Assembly (NCBI GenBank): GCA_964017185.1
Contig: OZ024878.1
Span: forward strand, 2,707,151-2,771,150
Origin: Rugalucina vietnamica
Lineage: Eukaryota; Mollusca; Bivalvia; Lucinida; Lucinidae
DNA: 64,000 nt
Direction of reading: 5' to 3'
The first letter of the stretch is position 1; each line of letters starts with the position of its first letter. The notes beneath the pieces were generated by a model. That model did not search any database and was not told where the DNA came from. It was given only the letters and a program-made list of their open reading frames with translations. Positions 22,816-34,139 of the stretch are shown here, one piece after another. The translations under genes were made by a program, and so were the position numbers.

Positions 22816-22943
22816 CTTCTATGTACATGTATTTTCCATTGCATAACATACTAATGACTCTGAGCAGATAGGAGCCCCAGGGAAAACTATTATTTAGGGG
22901 CCGATAAAGGGTTATAACAATCATTATCAGTAGATATTAAATC

Positions 22944-23036
22944 ATATTATACAATTGTTGCCCTTGAGTGAGGGTGACATGACGATTTGTTCACCCGAGG
23001 CAGGTTATATTGCCCTCACTCAAAGGCAACAATTGT
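22944..23036. repeat. palindromic element with ACAATTGTTGCC arms
   Basis: ACAATTGTTGCCCTTGAGTG at the left is matched by the complement CACTCAAAGGCAACAATTGT at the right, with a short spacer containing GGTGACATGACG / TTCACCC. A foldback structure, noncoding. Confidence 0.65.
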
Positions 23037-23085
23037 TTTACTATGCCGAACCACTTTTAAAACAAATAAGCGACATGCCACACGA

Positions 23086-24059
23086 CAAACGCATGTGACT
23101 ACAAGTGCAACTGCACATTTAGGCGAATATGACGTCAGAGGGTAATCTGATCATGCGACATGACAGATTATCACCCTCCACGTGCACTGTAATGCCTAGG
23201 TCACACTAGGGCTTTCGTACGCTGCGGATAGGTGTTCCGTATCTGTCCGTCCTATCCGTAACGATTCGTATCTTATCCGTAATGTCCGTAACTGTACGTA
23301 TCGTATCCTCAGGGCGCGGAAGATCCGCGGGCAAATTTTCATAACTGTCAAAAATTCATGTGCGGATGGACGATCGGTAATGGTAGGTAATGGTACGTAA
23401 CTGAAGGCATTTATTCGACTCTGTCCGTATCTAATCGGTATAAAAACGTATCTAAACGTATCATTCCGCGATCAAGCATTTGTTGCGGATCAATACTGTT
23501 CCATACGTGTTGTTTCGTTCGGTTGCGGTCTTTGTCGTTTACATACTTTTCGATACAATTTAATACGTTCAGATACGAACACGTAAAAATGAAGACCACA
23601 ACAAAATCACGCCATAAATGTCAACATGTAAGTATTTCAACGTAAAAGACTTTATTCGGAGGTACCAGTCAGTAACAAACATTATTAACCCGTATGTGAA
23701 AGTAATTATAGTCGCAATTTTGCGCAATTGTCGGTAAAAATAGGTATTTACTTTATACTTTATAGTGAAAGCCAATGCATGTCAAAACTTGATAAAATTG
23801 GTATTTACATTGATATGAAATTTCACTGATATCAAATCTCACTGATATCAAAAATCACTAGTGACTGATATCAGCCTATAGATCTTCACTGTAGATTTTG
23901 GATTACTTCTGACGGTTCAATTTACGTCATTTAATGTGTCTCACTTCAGAAGTTAAAACGCCTATAACTCCGTTATTTATGAACGAAAACATACAGTGTG
24001 GGTATTCATTTTCTTAGTTAGAACGTAAGAACAAAGTGGTACCAAAATTATTTGTGTTT

Positions 24060-24096
<37 letters not shown>

Positions 24097-25155
24097 TTTT
24101 TTGTTTTTTTTTTTTTTTTCATTGCGTGCCTTGAGAATTGGAAAATGCCTGTGTAATGCATAAAATAAAAAAAATGTTTTCGGTGAATACCAAATATATT
24201 TAATCTGGTGAGTTGAAAACATAAAAATTTTCACTCGTGCTGCGCACTCGTGAAAATTCTGATGTTTTCAACTCACTCGATGAAATACATTTGGTATTCA
24301 TCTAAAAAAGCAAATGTCCTCTTTATGTTAGCTTTTGAACGTAACATATCAGCATCTAAACCTTTGGTTTGTTATAATGCTGTCAAATACCCGTAACTGA
24401 ACGTCATAAAAGGTAGAAACCCACATGGTGTCATGGTATCTGTCCGCAGCCAATGCTTGATTGTGGGTTGATGCATTCATTTACGGTGTAGATACGTTTG
24501 TGTTACGGTTTAGATACGGAAAGATTCGAATCAATGCCTTCAGTTACATGTCATTACGTATTATTACGGATGTTTCATCCGTGCCAAATTTTTGACTTTT
24601 TTCAAAATTTGGGCGCGGATGGAATCGGACTTGCATATACAATACGTTAAGATACGGACATATACGGAAAAGATACGAATTGTTACGGATATGACGGATA
24701 GATACGCATGGCCAATTCGCAGCGTCCGCAGCATCCGGATGTGCTAGTGTGACTGTAGTTTGACCAAAACCTGCATTTTCTTGCATCAGATTTCACCGTC
24801 ATATACGCAAGAAAACGCAACATTACGTATCTGAAGGTGTACGTCTGTATCTAAACGTAACAGATGGTATCGAAAGGTATGTAGTCAAGTATCTTAACCG
24901 TATCTTTCCTGAACTACCCGTATTTATTCGTATTTAAAGGTATTAAATTCATTAAGAACCGTTAGCCACGCCCACAAAATTATGCGGATCGCTACGTATA
25001 GTAATCGCAACTATCCGCGGCATCCGTAAGCGCTAGTGTGACCTAGGCATAAACAAATGCATGTGACTACAAGTGCAGCTGCACGTTTTAAGGCAAATAT
25101 GACGTCAGAAGATAATATGATCATGCGACATGACAGAATAGCACCCTCCACGTGA
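23086..25155. mobile_element. 1.86-kb inverted-repeat element between 100-bp direct repeats
   Basis: Inner element 23193-25049 has inverted ends TGCCTAGGTCACACTAG / CTAGTGTGACCTAGGCA and an interior rich in GTAACGGATA / CGTATC words, with a second GCTAGTGTGAC end-like motif at about 24741. On both sides (23086-23187 and 25057-25155) lies the same direct repeat: GCATGTGACTACAAGTGCA, AATATGACGTCAGA, GATCATGCGACATGACAGA, CCCTCCACGTG. Noncoding; family unknown. Confidence 0.65.
24183..24300. repeat. long palindrome nested in the 23.2-25.0 kb element
   Basis: Arms GAATACCAAATAT...GAGTTGAAAACAT and TTTTCACTCGTG are matched by CACTCGTGAAAATT...ATGTTTTCAACTC and ACATTTGGTATTC; the loop is about TGCG. 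A foldback insertion next to a poly-T run (24066-24119). Confidence 0.7.
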
Positions 25156-26008
25156 CATGCTCTGGACCAATCAAAATCCACACTCAGCCAATGATTATTA
25201 ATGAGGTATAATAATAATTATTGTCCTTTTTATGGCGCCATCCAGGAATTAGCATATCCTAATGACCCCATAATTACTTAGATAAGACAATCCTTTGATG
25301 TGCGATATGTGGGATATTACACATTGAATGTTTATTGGGGTGAGCAAAAGAAAAAATAATTGCCACGTTTGTTAACATTATCACATACATGTACATTAGC
25401 TCGCTAACCTTCACTACATGACACTTGGAGCCCCTCCTATTGGATCCGTGCGAGATAGCTATATAGCAGAGCAAACCTTATATCCAACTGACTGACCACC
25501 TGATTACTGGTTAACCGCTTGGAAGACAGTTCTATAACTGGAAGGTGGTTAAGCCAGGACCACTAAACACATGTCTTAGTTATAATATTTAAATGCACAT
25601 TTTTGCATGCCTTCATATCCCATTGTTGGGTATATAGAAGTCTCCTAAAATGTTGAATAGTTCGCGATATGATCATGCATTGGTTATTGTCTCCTCCCCC
25701 GAGACCGGCGTTTTAACTGTTTTATAACGGAATGCGGAACCAATATGACCTTTGTCACGACATATTTACAAAATGGCATTATAATCACTGGTTAAAGAAA
25801 CATACAAACATACTCCATAATTTTCCGTAAAGTCCGAATTCCCCATGCAGTGGTATTACGGAACACCGAGAGTGTTCGCAGCTTATGACCAAGCCACAGA
25901 GTTGACGATGCTTTATTAAACAAATTTATTCAAGCAAATCTCAGACGTTCAACGTATGAAATGACGGCCATTAGATTATTTTATTAACCGAATAGACAAA
26001 TAGCGGTG

Positions 26009-26246
26009 TGAGCCGCATGATGAGAAAACCAACGATCTGCATATGAGAAATCAAAGGCGCAGATCTGCAGTTACTGCGAAGCTGATAAGCGCCTTTGCTT
26101 TCGCTATACACGGATAGTACTATGCATCTTAAGCTTCTTTCTAAATACAAAACTTCCAGCCTCTAGACATCTTCTGTGCTATTACACTCTTGCTTTGTGT
26201 CAGATCTGTTCGGAAATCACAATGTCGGCTTTCTCGTGTCGCGGCT
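26009..26246 (+). mobile_element. foldback MITE family B, intergenic copy
   Basis: TGAGCCGCATGATGAGAAAA at the left and GCTTTCTCGTGTCGCGGCT at the right, with AGGCGCAGATCTGC and AAGCGCCTTTG inside. Confidence 0.8.
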
Positions 26247-27157
26247 AATATCTCGTGAATGTACTTTGTCCATGATCAGACCTTCGTTTGCCTTTGAAAC
26301 GTTTTCGAGGCAAAATATGTCGAATGAATCATCATAACTGACTGGAGAAAACTTTGTGACATATCACTCACACTCCAGTATATAAATCACGCTCTATCGC
26401 AACACTGTTACATGCAGAATGACAATGTAGTTAATAGAAAGGTACAAGTAGGCAACGATCAGGAAAAGGCGCAATCAGAAAAAGATTCCCATTCCAAAAA
26501 CCGAGGTGGGAAAAAACTAAAATAATAATCAGGTACTTATATAGAAACTCATTTTGGCTGTAACAATGTTTGCTTTTCTGAAAACTTGGACCTTTTGTAA
26601 AGTAGTGGCATTGAGAGAGTAGTGTTAAAATGCTCGCTTATCATGGTTGTGGTCTTGATAAATGCATGGTTGGGATACCCAGTCCAAGTTTTGTGTGTAT
26701 CCCCGAGTTCTTCATTCCACCATAGCAAACCACCCGCAAATCAAGAACGCCTAAAAGTTTTTCACAAGCTTGCGTTTGTTTTATAACCCAATTTTGTAAT
26801 CATGCCGTGGCATTGGTCACTTTGGTTCCGAGTTCCGTTAACTTAACAGGTAAACGGGACAAAATTGGTCACGGGGAGGTAATAATCAAGAATGCAATGA
26901 TTATAGTTAAATGATTTTATACAAAAAACTACTCGAATCCACAAATAAAGGATAAATATGATGGTCTACTATTCTGTATGTATTCGTGACTATCACATTC
27001 GTGTTATTTCACCTTGGACACCTTGTGTATGTCGGGTCAGCAGCATCAATTTCACGTACGTAAACATGAGGACATTGACTGTTTTCATCAGTTTTGCATG
27101 AAATAGCATGGTGATGAACCAGTATTTTCTTAGGAAGCTTTAAGAGACGACTGCAAG

Positions 27158-27395
27158 ATGCAGAACATCGTCTTACTTTATCTCGCATTATTTCTCGTTT
27201 GTGCGTGTAAGTTCTAAATTTATTTTACTATACTGTTTAGTTTAAACATATTTTATTGTCAAACTTACAAAGGGGTTGGGCTACAAGTTCTGACAACATT
27301 AATTACAGCCCGTCCCCTACAACATATTTACAACAACAGCGTACATGGCAAACATAAACAAAAAGTTATACTATGCATATACCTATTTTCAAATA

Positions 27396-27462
<67 letters not shown>

Positions 27463-28378
27463 GTAGTTTCAGTGTCAGATGTCGGTTTGGAGAAATCAAA
27501 ACTGGACGAAGTATGGGACTTATTCGTCATACAGTGACTACTCAAAGCGCCTTGTATCCTTTATGTACTGTTAGACAGCCTGAAATAGAAAATAATTATC
27601 GTCATCATTTAGAGTAGATTTTACATTGTTTCAATAATTTCGGTTTCAGAAGTTTTAATCGGTTCTTTTTTGATTGGTTTAATTTTCATTTGATAACTTA
27701 AAAAGTATCGAAAAAAAATCAAGCAATTAAATACATGTAGCCATGTGACATTCATTGAGTGATCGTAGAATATATATTTCTAGAACATGGTAATTTTATC
27801 AATATTTTCTATTTTGATAACTACTCGTTCTCTTTTGATCTGAGTAATTAGAATTTAAGTAAGTAAGTAAGTTTATTTACAAAGTCAAAAAGGCTATAAA
27901 GCCCATCAGGATACAAGCAATTACAATACATACAATACATATCATAGGTTAACATGGATAAGATTCATTTTGTAACCTACATTAATAATTAATAATATTT
28001 GGCTCCATTTTGATAAAACTATTCTTTGTACGGACTATCCTGTTGAAGTTTGCAAAATCTCAGAAATACATTTTGGCTCCTTGTTGCCAATTATGAAGGG
28101 TCACTAATGAGGCTTCAGTAGCCGAAACTATGGTATGGTCCAACTCCTTTCTCTTTTATATGCTCACCGCTCTTTAAAGGATTGCAGTTTTTGGTTCACA
28201 ATTCTTAATTTTTAATTTTCTCACTTTGTTTGCAGCTGGAACATCTAAGATGTTTGCAGTGAACATTGGTCATGGCTGTCCATTTAAATTCCCAAAATGT
28301 ATTAAAGACTGCAAAAAGAGCTCGTATCCGTATGGCATCTGTATCAAGAAACTGTGTATCTGTCTCAAACTCGAGTAG
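27158..28378 (+). CDS. secreted CS-alpha-beta (defensin-like) cysteine-rich peptide, 2 exons, 63 aa
   Basis: Exon 1 27158-27206 (donor GTAAGT) encodes MQNIVLLYLALFLVCA, a clear signal peptide. Exon 2 28236-28378 (acceptor TTTGCAG) continues in phase 1 and stops at TAG. The mature peptide is about 45 aa, lysine-rich, with six Cys spaced C-x6-C-x3-C-x9-C-x4-C-x1-C and a GIC at Cys4. That is the cysteine-stabilised alpha-beta pattern (CxxxC, GxC, CxC) of invertebrate defensins, so a secreted antimicrobial role is likely; the same fold is used by some ion-channel-blocking peptides. The 1029-nt intron holds an AG microsatellite. An alternative end is possible: a GTAGGT donor two bases before the stop could join in frame to an acceptor near 28838 or 29008 and add about 15-18 residues. 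No close homologue recognised. Confidence 0.65.
27403..27459 (+). repeat. AG dinucleotide microsatellite
   Basis: (AG)n of about 57 bp in the intron of the CS-alpha-beta peptide gene. A CT run of similar length lies just past its stop codon (28389-28442), so the last coding exon has complementary simple repeats on either side. Confidence 0.95.
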
Positions 28379-28385
28379 GTATCGC

Positions 28386-28388
<3 letters not shown>

Positions 28389-28442
<54 letters not shown>
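28389..28442 (+). repeat. CT dinucleotide microsatellite
   Basis: (CT)n of about 54 bp starting 10 bp after the stop codon of the CS-alpha-beta peptide gene. Confidence 0.95.
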
Positions 28443-28447
<5 letters not shown>

Positions 28448-28703
28448 GTAATCAGTTCCAGTTTAGAAAATAATGTAGTGATAGGTATTTTTATCGAGAA
28501 CGTTTGTTACGTTTATATTCTCGCAAGCCGTTTTCAGATAAAGAAAGTAAAATCGAATGTTGATTATTATAAAAAAAAGTATATGAACATTAAAAATAAA
28601 ATAAATAAAAAAAAAACAACACTAAAAGTAGGCAATGCTCAGAAACAGGAATTGGCGCAATTAGAAAGAAATTGCCACTCCCAAACCGAGATGGGAAAAA
28701 CTA

Positions 28704-29031
28704 GATTAACAATAAGGTACTTAAATTTTAGTAACGTTTAAAAACGTTTAGTGGTAAATAAAATGAACAAATGTTTGAATGAAGTACGCATAGTTCCCTT
28801 CTTCCATTTTTACCTTTACATCACTGTATTTACTTGCAGGTCATATCTTAGGTTCGGTCATTTGGTAAAATGTAACAATCAGGTACTTAAACTTTAGTTA
28901 CGTTTTAAAAAACGTTTAGTGGTAAATAAAATGAACAAATGTTTGAATGAAGTTTGCATATTTCCCTTCTTCCATTTTTACCTTTACATCCTTGTATTTA
29001 CTTGCAGGTCATATCTTAGGTTCGGTCATTT
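28704..29031 (+). repeat. tandem duplication of about 170 bp carrying a splice acceptor
   Basis: Two copies, about 28704-28862 and 28875-29031, share AGGTACTTAAA.TTTAGT, GTTTAGTGGTAAATAAAATG, CTTCCATTTTTACC and TTTACTTGCAGGTCATATCT. Each has an acceptor-like TTGCAG and an AATAAA. This could be a duplicated 3'-terminal exon of the CS-alpha-beta gene, or duplicated noncoding DNA. Confidence 0.7.
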
Positions 29032-29087
29032 GGGAGATGATGTACGCTCGTAGATGAAGCTTCTACCTCGCAGTTAGCCAGGATAGC

Positions 29088-29367
29088 ATCACGAAAACAT
29101 GTCCGTGTAATGTATACCCCCTTGAACCCCACTTTTATATAGCAAAACTGGGGTATGCAGGGGTATACCTATTTTTCTTATTTTTGCTCCAAAACATAGA
29201 TTGTGGGTACTCGTTAGAACCGCCTCGGCGAGGCGGTTCTAACGTGTACCCACAATCTATGTTTTGAGCAAAAATAAGAAAAATATCAAAAAAATTTCCT
29301 CTGAAAATTATCGATTTTTGACCTGAAAAAATTACTGTATATCATATGGGCATGTTTTCGTAATGAG
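29088..29367 (-). mobile_element. foldback MITE family A, best-preserved copy
   Basis: Perfect central palindrome GTTAGAACCGCCTCGGCGAG and complement, flanked by ACATAGATTGTGGGTAC / GTACCCACAATCTATGT. Ends: AAACATGTCCGTGTAATG and the complement CATATGGGCATGTTTTCG. A truncated copy follows at 29398-29510. Confidence 0.85.
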
Positions 29368-30794
29368 TGTAATCATTTCTAAAGCCAACACGTGCCAACA
29401 GGATAACATGTCCGTGTATTGTATACCCCATTAAAGCTCACTAATGCATAATAAAACTGTGCTATACAGGGTACCTATTTTTTCTTATTTGTGATCCAAA
29501 ACATATACTTAAGGAATTAAAATACGCAACACATTAAAATTCAACTGTAACGTATGTATTTGACGATGTTAATTAAATCTCTTTTAAATACATATGTTTG
29601 TCTTGCAGACTACTTGTGGCATGTGATGAAATGAGAAAACGTCATTTGTTTGACAAAATTGACGTCAAAACGTCAAAAACCATGAAAAAACAAATTGTGA
29701 CGTAAAAACTGGGGTGAAGATGCCAAAAATGTACATGTTTGGTAATGTGACGTCGACTTGATAATCTGTAATAAAGATTAGCATCATTGCATACTTGAAT
29801 GCCAGCCCATGTTGCTTTAAAATTGGTACACTGAATGCAAAAGTGCACAATAATAAATAATGAGCCATCCATGTCATTTAGATTATTCGGTGTGGGCCTT
29901 TTGTGCTGATACGGTATTTATCGAACCAAAAGAGGACATGCCATACTTTTCAAGCAATAGTGACGTCACAGGTACCGTACAAATGGGGCTCCTAGCGTCT
30001 GTTTTGTCATTGACGTTGGTGATGTTAAACGTCACAAACATAATCTAATGCTACCAACGAGTCAATGAATACATCTGCAATCATTTTCAATTGTTTTGGA
30101 ATGAATAAAATTGTTTTTGGTTCAAAATTGACTTTAATTGGTCATGTTTCCAGTGTGTGCCACGGTGGCTCAGTAAGGTAATGCGCACGCCATCAAGCAT
30201 ACTTAACCGACATAGTGACTTAACCTGCTGTATTTTGACGCTTAGATACTGCTCACATGTAATAAGATCAGATACACGACATGCTTGCATTACAAAGCCA
30301 GCCTACACTACCCCAAAGTTTTTGTTGCGTTTCTTTATTCCTTAAGTATATATTGCGTGTACCTACAATTGATGTTTTGAGCATACATATTGAAAATATC
30401 ATATTATTGGAATTTTCAAGTTTTACAGCTGAAACCATTGCGTTTGCAAATTATAAAGCTTTGTTCTATTATGTTACAAGCCAAATTGGATCTTGTTTTA
30501 AACCATTCAATACGGATGTCCCGACATAACTGAGAATGTTTTGACTGGGACACTAAACCTCAATACAAACACACATTGGATACCGACGTGTTATGGAATT
30601 TTGTTATTTCAGTCTGTTGACATCTGTACGTCATTCAACAGTTCCATTTAGCTATTTAGGACATTATGTACTTTTATTAATTCAAAGATAAAGGCGTACG
30701 AAAGATAAGGAGTAATGACTTATTAAAAGTTTCCGAACTCTATTTGAGTGTTTCAAGTGGTTGAAATCTTTAATCATTAAACAATAACTTCAAG

Positions 30795-31178
30795 ATGCTA
30801 CTGACATTTGGAATTATCACGGTATTCATCCTTGCCAACGGATTTCTTCTCCAAAGGAATTATCTGACTCCTGAAAGGCCAACCCTTACGGAAGGATCAG
30901 CATTGAATCTAACATGCAAGTTGCAACAGTTCAATTCCTTCATCAAAGCTAACTACACAACAGCGGATATCGTTTTCGCAAAGAACGCGAATAGAATACC
31001 GACCAATTCTACCGATGTATTCATAATGGACGCCATGACAGCGAAACTACAGATACATGCTCCAGCAAAGGTCAACAAGACGCTAGGACTTATGGATCAT
31101 TATTATTGTTACGTATTTGATAATGGACACCTGAGTCATATAGTTAGACAACAATCTGTGGAATGTACGACTATGTAA
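30795..31178 (+). CDS. secreted single Ig-like domain protein, single exon, 127 aa
   Basis: Starts at an ATG with a hydrophobic N-terminus (MLLTFGIITVFILANGF) typical of a signal peptide. One Ig-like domain follows: LTEGSALNLTCKL (first Cys), ADIVFAKN, AKLQIHA, LGLMDHYYCYVFDNG (second Cys in a YYC context); the usual Trp after the first Cys is not evident. Several N-glycosylation sequons (NLT, NYT, NST, NKT). Stop TAA at 31176; a variant polyadenylation signal ATTAAA at 31316. An alternative donor (ATGTAACA) at the very end could extend it into a longer gene, but I saw no partner exon. A binding or recognition role is a guess. Same strand as the neighbouring CS-alpha-beta and CUB/LDLa genes. 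Confidence 0.6.
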   Translation: MLLTFGIITVFILANGFLLQRNYLTPERPTLTEGSALNLTCKLQQFNSFIKANYTTADIVFAKNANRIPTNSTDVFIMDAMTAKLQIHAPAKVNKTLGLMDHYYCYVFDNGHLSHIVRQQSVECTTM

Positions 31179-31387
31179 CACCCTCAAAGCGTGTTAGGAA
31201 ACAATTTCATCAAATTGAATGACATTTTGAACAATAATGTCTGCTTCACAATCAATATAACAGACTTTTACTTTTGTTTTTCTTCGAAAATTGAAATGAA
31301 AATTTGAAAATGAAAATTAAATGATAACCAATTGGCTAATGAAGTAATTACTGGTTATTCATTGATTGTTTCATTTCTTGTTTTAAG

Positions 31388-31550
31388 TCTTCGTCCACAG
31401 CTCTGGTCATATCGGAGCGTTGCCCAAATTTTTGGGACTCCTACTAACCACTGGGATGGCATTACATGCGAAATGTGCTGTAAAATATAGCAACCCAAGT
31501 ACACAGCTAAGCATTATATGTATGGATGGTTTGAAAACCCCTTTACCTGG
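31388..31550 (+). repeat. diverged repeat pair with 33215-33375
   Basis: Both stretches share CAGCT.TGGTCAT.TCGGA, GGATG.CATTACAT, CAACC.A..TA, and TATGT.TGGATGGTTTGA. No coding potential. 31179-34139 otherwise holds only repeats and unassigned AT-rich DNA. Confidence 0.45.
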
Positions 31551-32291
31551 TTAGGCTTTATGACGGAAAGAGTTTCATGGTTCATCATAGAAAATAGCTC
31601 TTCTCTAATAGGTGGCCAATCAATTACCCAAATTTGAGCCGCATCATGAGACAAATCGACTATTTACATATTATGCAAAAACAAAACCAACAATTCATCT
31701 GATTTCTAAATCTGAAATTTCAAGCATCTATCCCTTTTGTATGACATTAAGGCTGGATTTTGTTGGGCCTGGCCCCGAGGTTATAAAACTTATTTCGTGC
31801 TCAACTCAGCTGAGCATGAAATTACAAAAGTTCAGATATACTAAAATAGCCACAATCAGTTGAAAAATATTCAGTGACATTTATCCCATAAGAAAGCAAG
31901 GACATCTATGGATTAAATGGGAGTTCTCCCTAATTGATAAATATGTCACTTTTAAAGACGCAAAGGCCTGGCTTTTTGTTGTCAGTGTATTCTGGCATAT
32001 TTTGAAAGTATGTCGGTTTTAACATTTTTTAGGGAATTTGCACTTCTAAGCATTGTGCAATACACATAGATTTAAAGCAAATTTACTTTTGAACATGCAC
32101 TGTATATCTATTTATACATATACAGAAACTAAATATACACACCCTGACACTGGTTTGACAAGAAATACGGCCATGAATATTTACAATTCTACAGTTGATG
32201 TCTTTTAAATTGTCCATAGTAACAGTGCATTATTTTGTTCATGAAAAATTTCAGAAAATTATACATTTTCGTCTTGCTGACCCCGTTCTCC

Positions 32292-32390
32292 CCCTAGACC
32301 CAGGATGCCACTTTGATATGATGTGCATATGTGAAAAACACATATACTGTCAAAAGGACATGCTGGGTCTAGGGGGGGGGGGAACATGCC
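32292..32390. repeat. small foldback with CCCCCTAGACCCAG arms
   Basis: CCCCCTAGACCCAGGATG at the left and CATGCTGGGTCTAGGGGG at the right flank a CATATGTG palindrome. Short MITE-like structure. Confidence 0.5.
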
Positions 32391-32805
32391 TAGAATTAAA
32401 CTATAAGATTGTAAATTAAAGATCTTATGTACTATGCTTACATTTCGTTCAAAATAAACTTCAAAATACAAAATAATTAGCAATCAATGTGTGGACATTA
32501 TTCAGTATTCATATGGCAAACAAGCCCATATTTGTTTGCTTGAAAAGTGCTGTTGACAAACAACTGCGAATCAGTCCAAAGTCCTATGGTTCATTTTGAC
32601 AAAGATGGGGTGGGTTGGGAAATTAGTTAGTTGCATTATCTGGATTCTGTTAAATCAGCCAAACTGTTTTGTAAACAAAAGTGTATATATTTCTTTTCCT
32701 ATAAATGCTAAATTCAGCCCCAAAATCATAACTTGAAAGTTTTGTTCCCCCAAATCTGTGATTTAAGGACTTTTTACATCTTGGCCATAGATTTTCTATA
32801 GATTT

Positions 32806-32870
32806 CCTGCTGATAAATGTTAAAATGCCAACAAGTGTTGGCAATCATTTTAATATTTATCAGCAGGATA
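32806..32870. repeat. 65-bp near-perfect hairpin
   Basis: CCTGCTGATAAATGTTAAAA with TGCCAACA pairs with TGTTGGCA and TTTTAATATTTATCAGCAGG around an AG loop. It is shaped like a miRNA precursor or a deletion-derived foldback element; no evidence to choose. Confidence 0.6.
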
Positions 32871-33567
32871 AATTTTAGTCTCAGCCTCAGGGCCTGGTGT
32901 GAAACCTCAAACACATGTCTTTCATGACAAGGCTTAATTAGTAATAGTGACCCAAGTGAAGCGAAAACATGTTTTCTGCTGACGTGGCGTGGTTCAGATA
33001 TGCAGACTGGGACGAAAAGGTAAATGTTGTGGACTTTCTTTCACCAATCACTGATATTACAGATAAAACTTGTGTTTTATCAATGGTTTCCTAATATAAA
33101 CACAGCGTCATTTATCACGCTAACATTCGCATGTACAATGAATACCATTTTTTTTTTATTTTATTTTATTTTATTTTTATTTTATTTATTTTTTTTTTGA
33201 ATTAACATTCCTGTCAACAGCTATGGTCATGTCGGATTTCATTGGACTTTTTCTCAAAATTAGGATGTCATTACATCCAAACAATGCTTCAAATATAACA
33301 ACCAAACTATGCCACAAGGTCCTACATGTATATGTGTGGATGGTTTGACTTGCACCACTTTTCCTGGGTAGACCAAAACCTTAATGTGTTACACATGTAC
33401 ATTATTCAGTTCAGCTCTATAAACAAAGTTTATGTTTTATACCAGTGCCCTCAGAACCCAAGGAACGTTAATTCACGGATAAATATGTTTGATTGCTGCT
33501 TTTTGGTGGCTGGTTCTTTTTTACGTCCCACTTTGACACAACATCATGGCATCTCACTGTCCATTAC

Positions 33568-33812
33568 GACAATATGCCCATGCAATATACAGAGCTTTTT
33601 GAATTTGTAAAAAAAGCAAATTGTTTTCAGTAGGCAATTTTTATACTTATTAAATAATACATATTTTTGCTCAAAACATACATTGTGGGTACCCATTAGT
33701 ACCAACAATTTTATGTTTTGGATCGAAATTAGAAAATTAGGTATACCGTTTCAAATCCCAGTTGTTGGGCTTACGGGGGTATACATTTTACGGACATGTT
33801 TTTCTAATGCAT
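33568..33812 (+). mobile_element. foldback MITE family A, core deleted
   Basis: ACGACAATATGCCCATGCAA at the left and TTTACGGACATGTTTTTCTA at the right; the central palindrome is reduced to TACCCATTAGTACC. Confidence 0.7.
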
Positions 33813-34139
33813 CACCATGTTGGGAAGATGTCCCCTAAAATAGGGGCGACGTCCCGACACATCGGTAGGTGTGGTGGTATGCAACAACACAATGTTAAAT
33901 ACATGTATGTTATTGTTTAGTTTACAGAAAATGTGTCACCAGTTTATTTTGCAATAGGGACGAGAGACATTGCAAAATAGTTTTATGTAAAATTATCAAC
34001 AATTATGTTAACGCTATGATGATACATCATTCTCCGTCACTTCACATGATTGTACGCGTTATCGCAAGGGAGTGTTATCGTTTGTGTATTTTTAAATTTA
34101 AACCAACAGTTTAAACTTTCTTTTAACTTACACACAACG

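Noticed and set aside
28389-28442. CRISPR-like or regulatory CT array
   Set aside because: Plain dinucleotide microsatellite; no spacer-repeat structure anywhere in the window.
29642-29877. Two overlapping minus-strand hydrophobic open frames
   Set aside because: No start context, no domain and no splice partners; composition reflects T-rich DNA.
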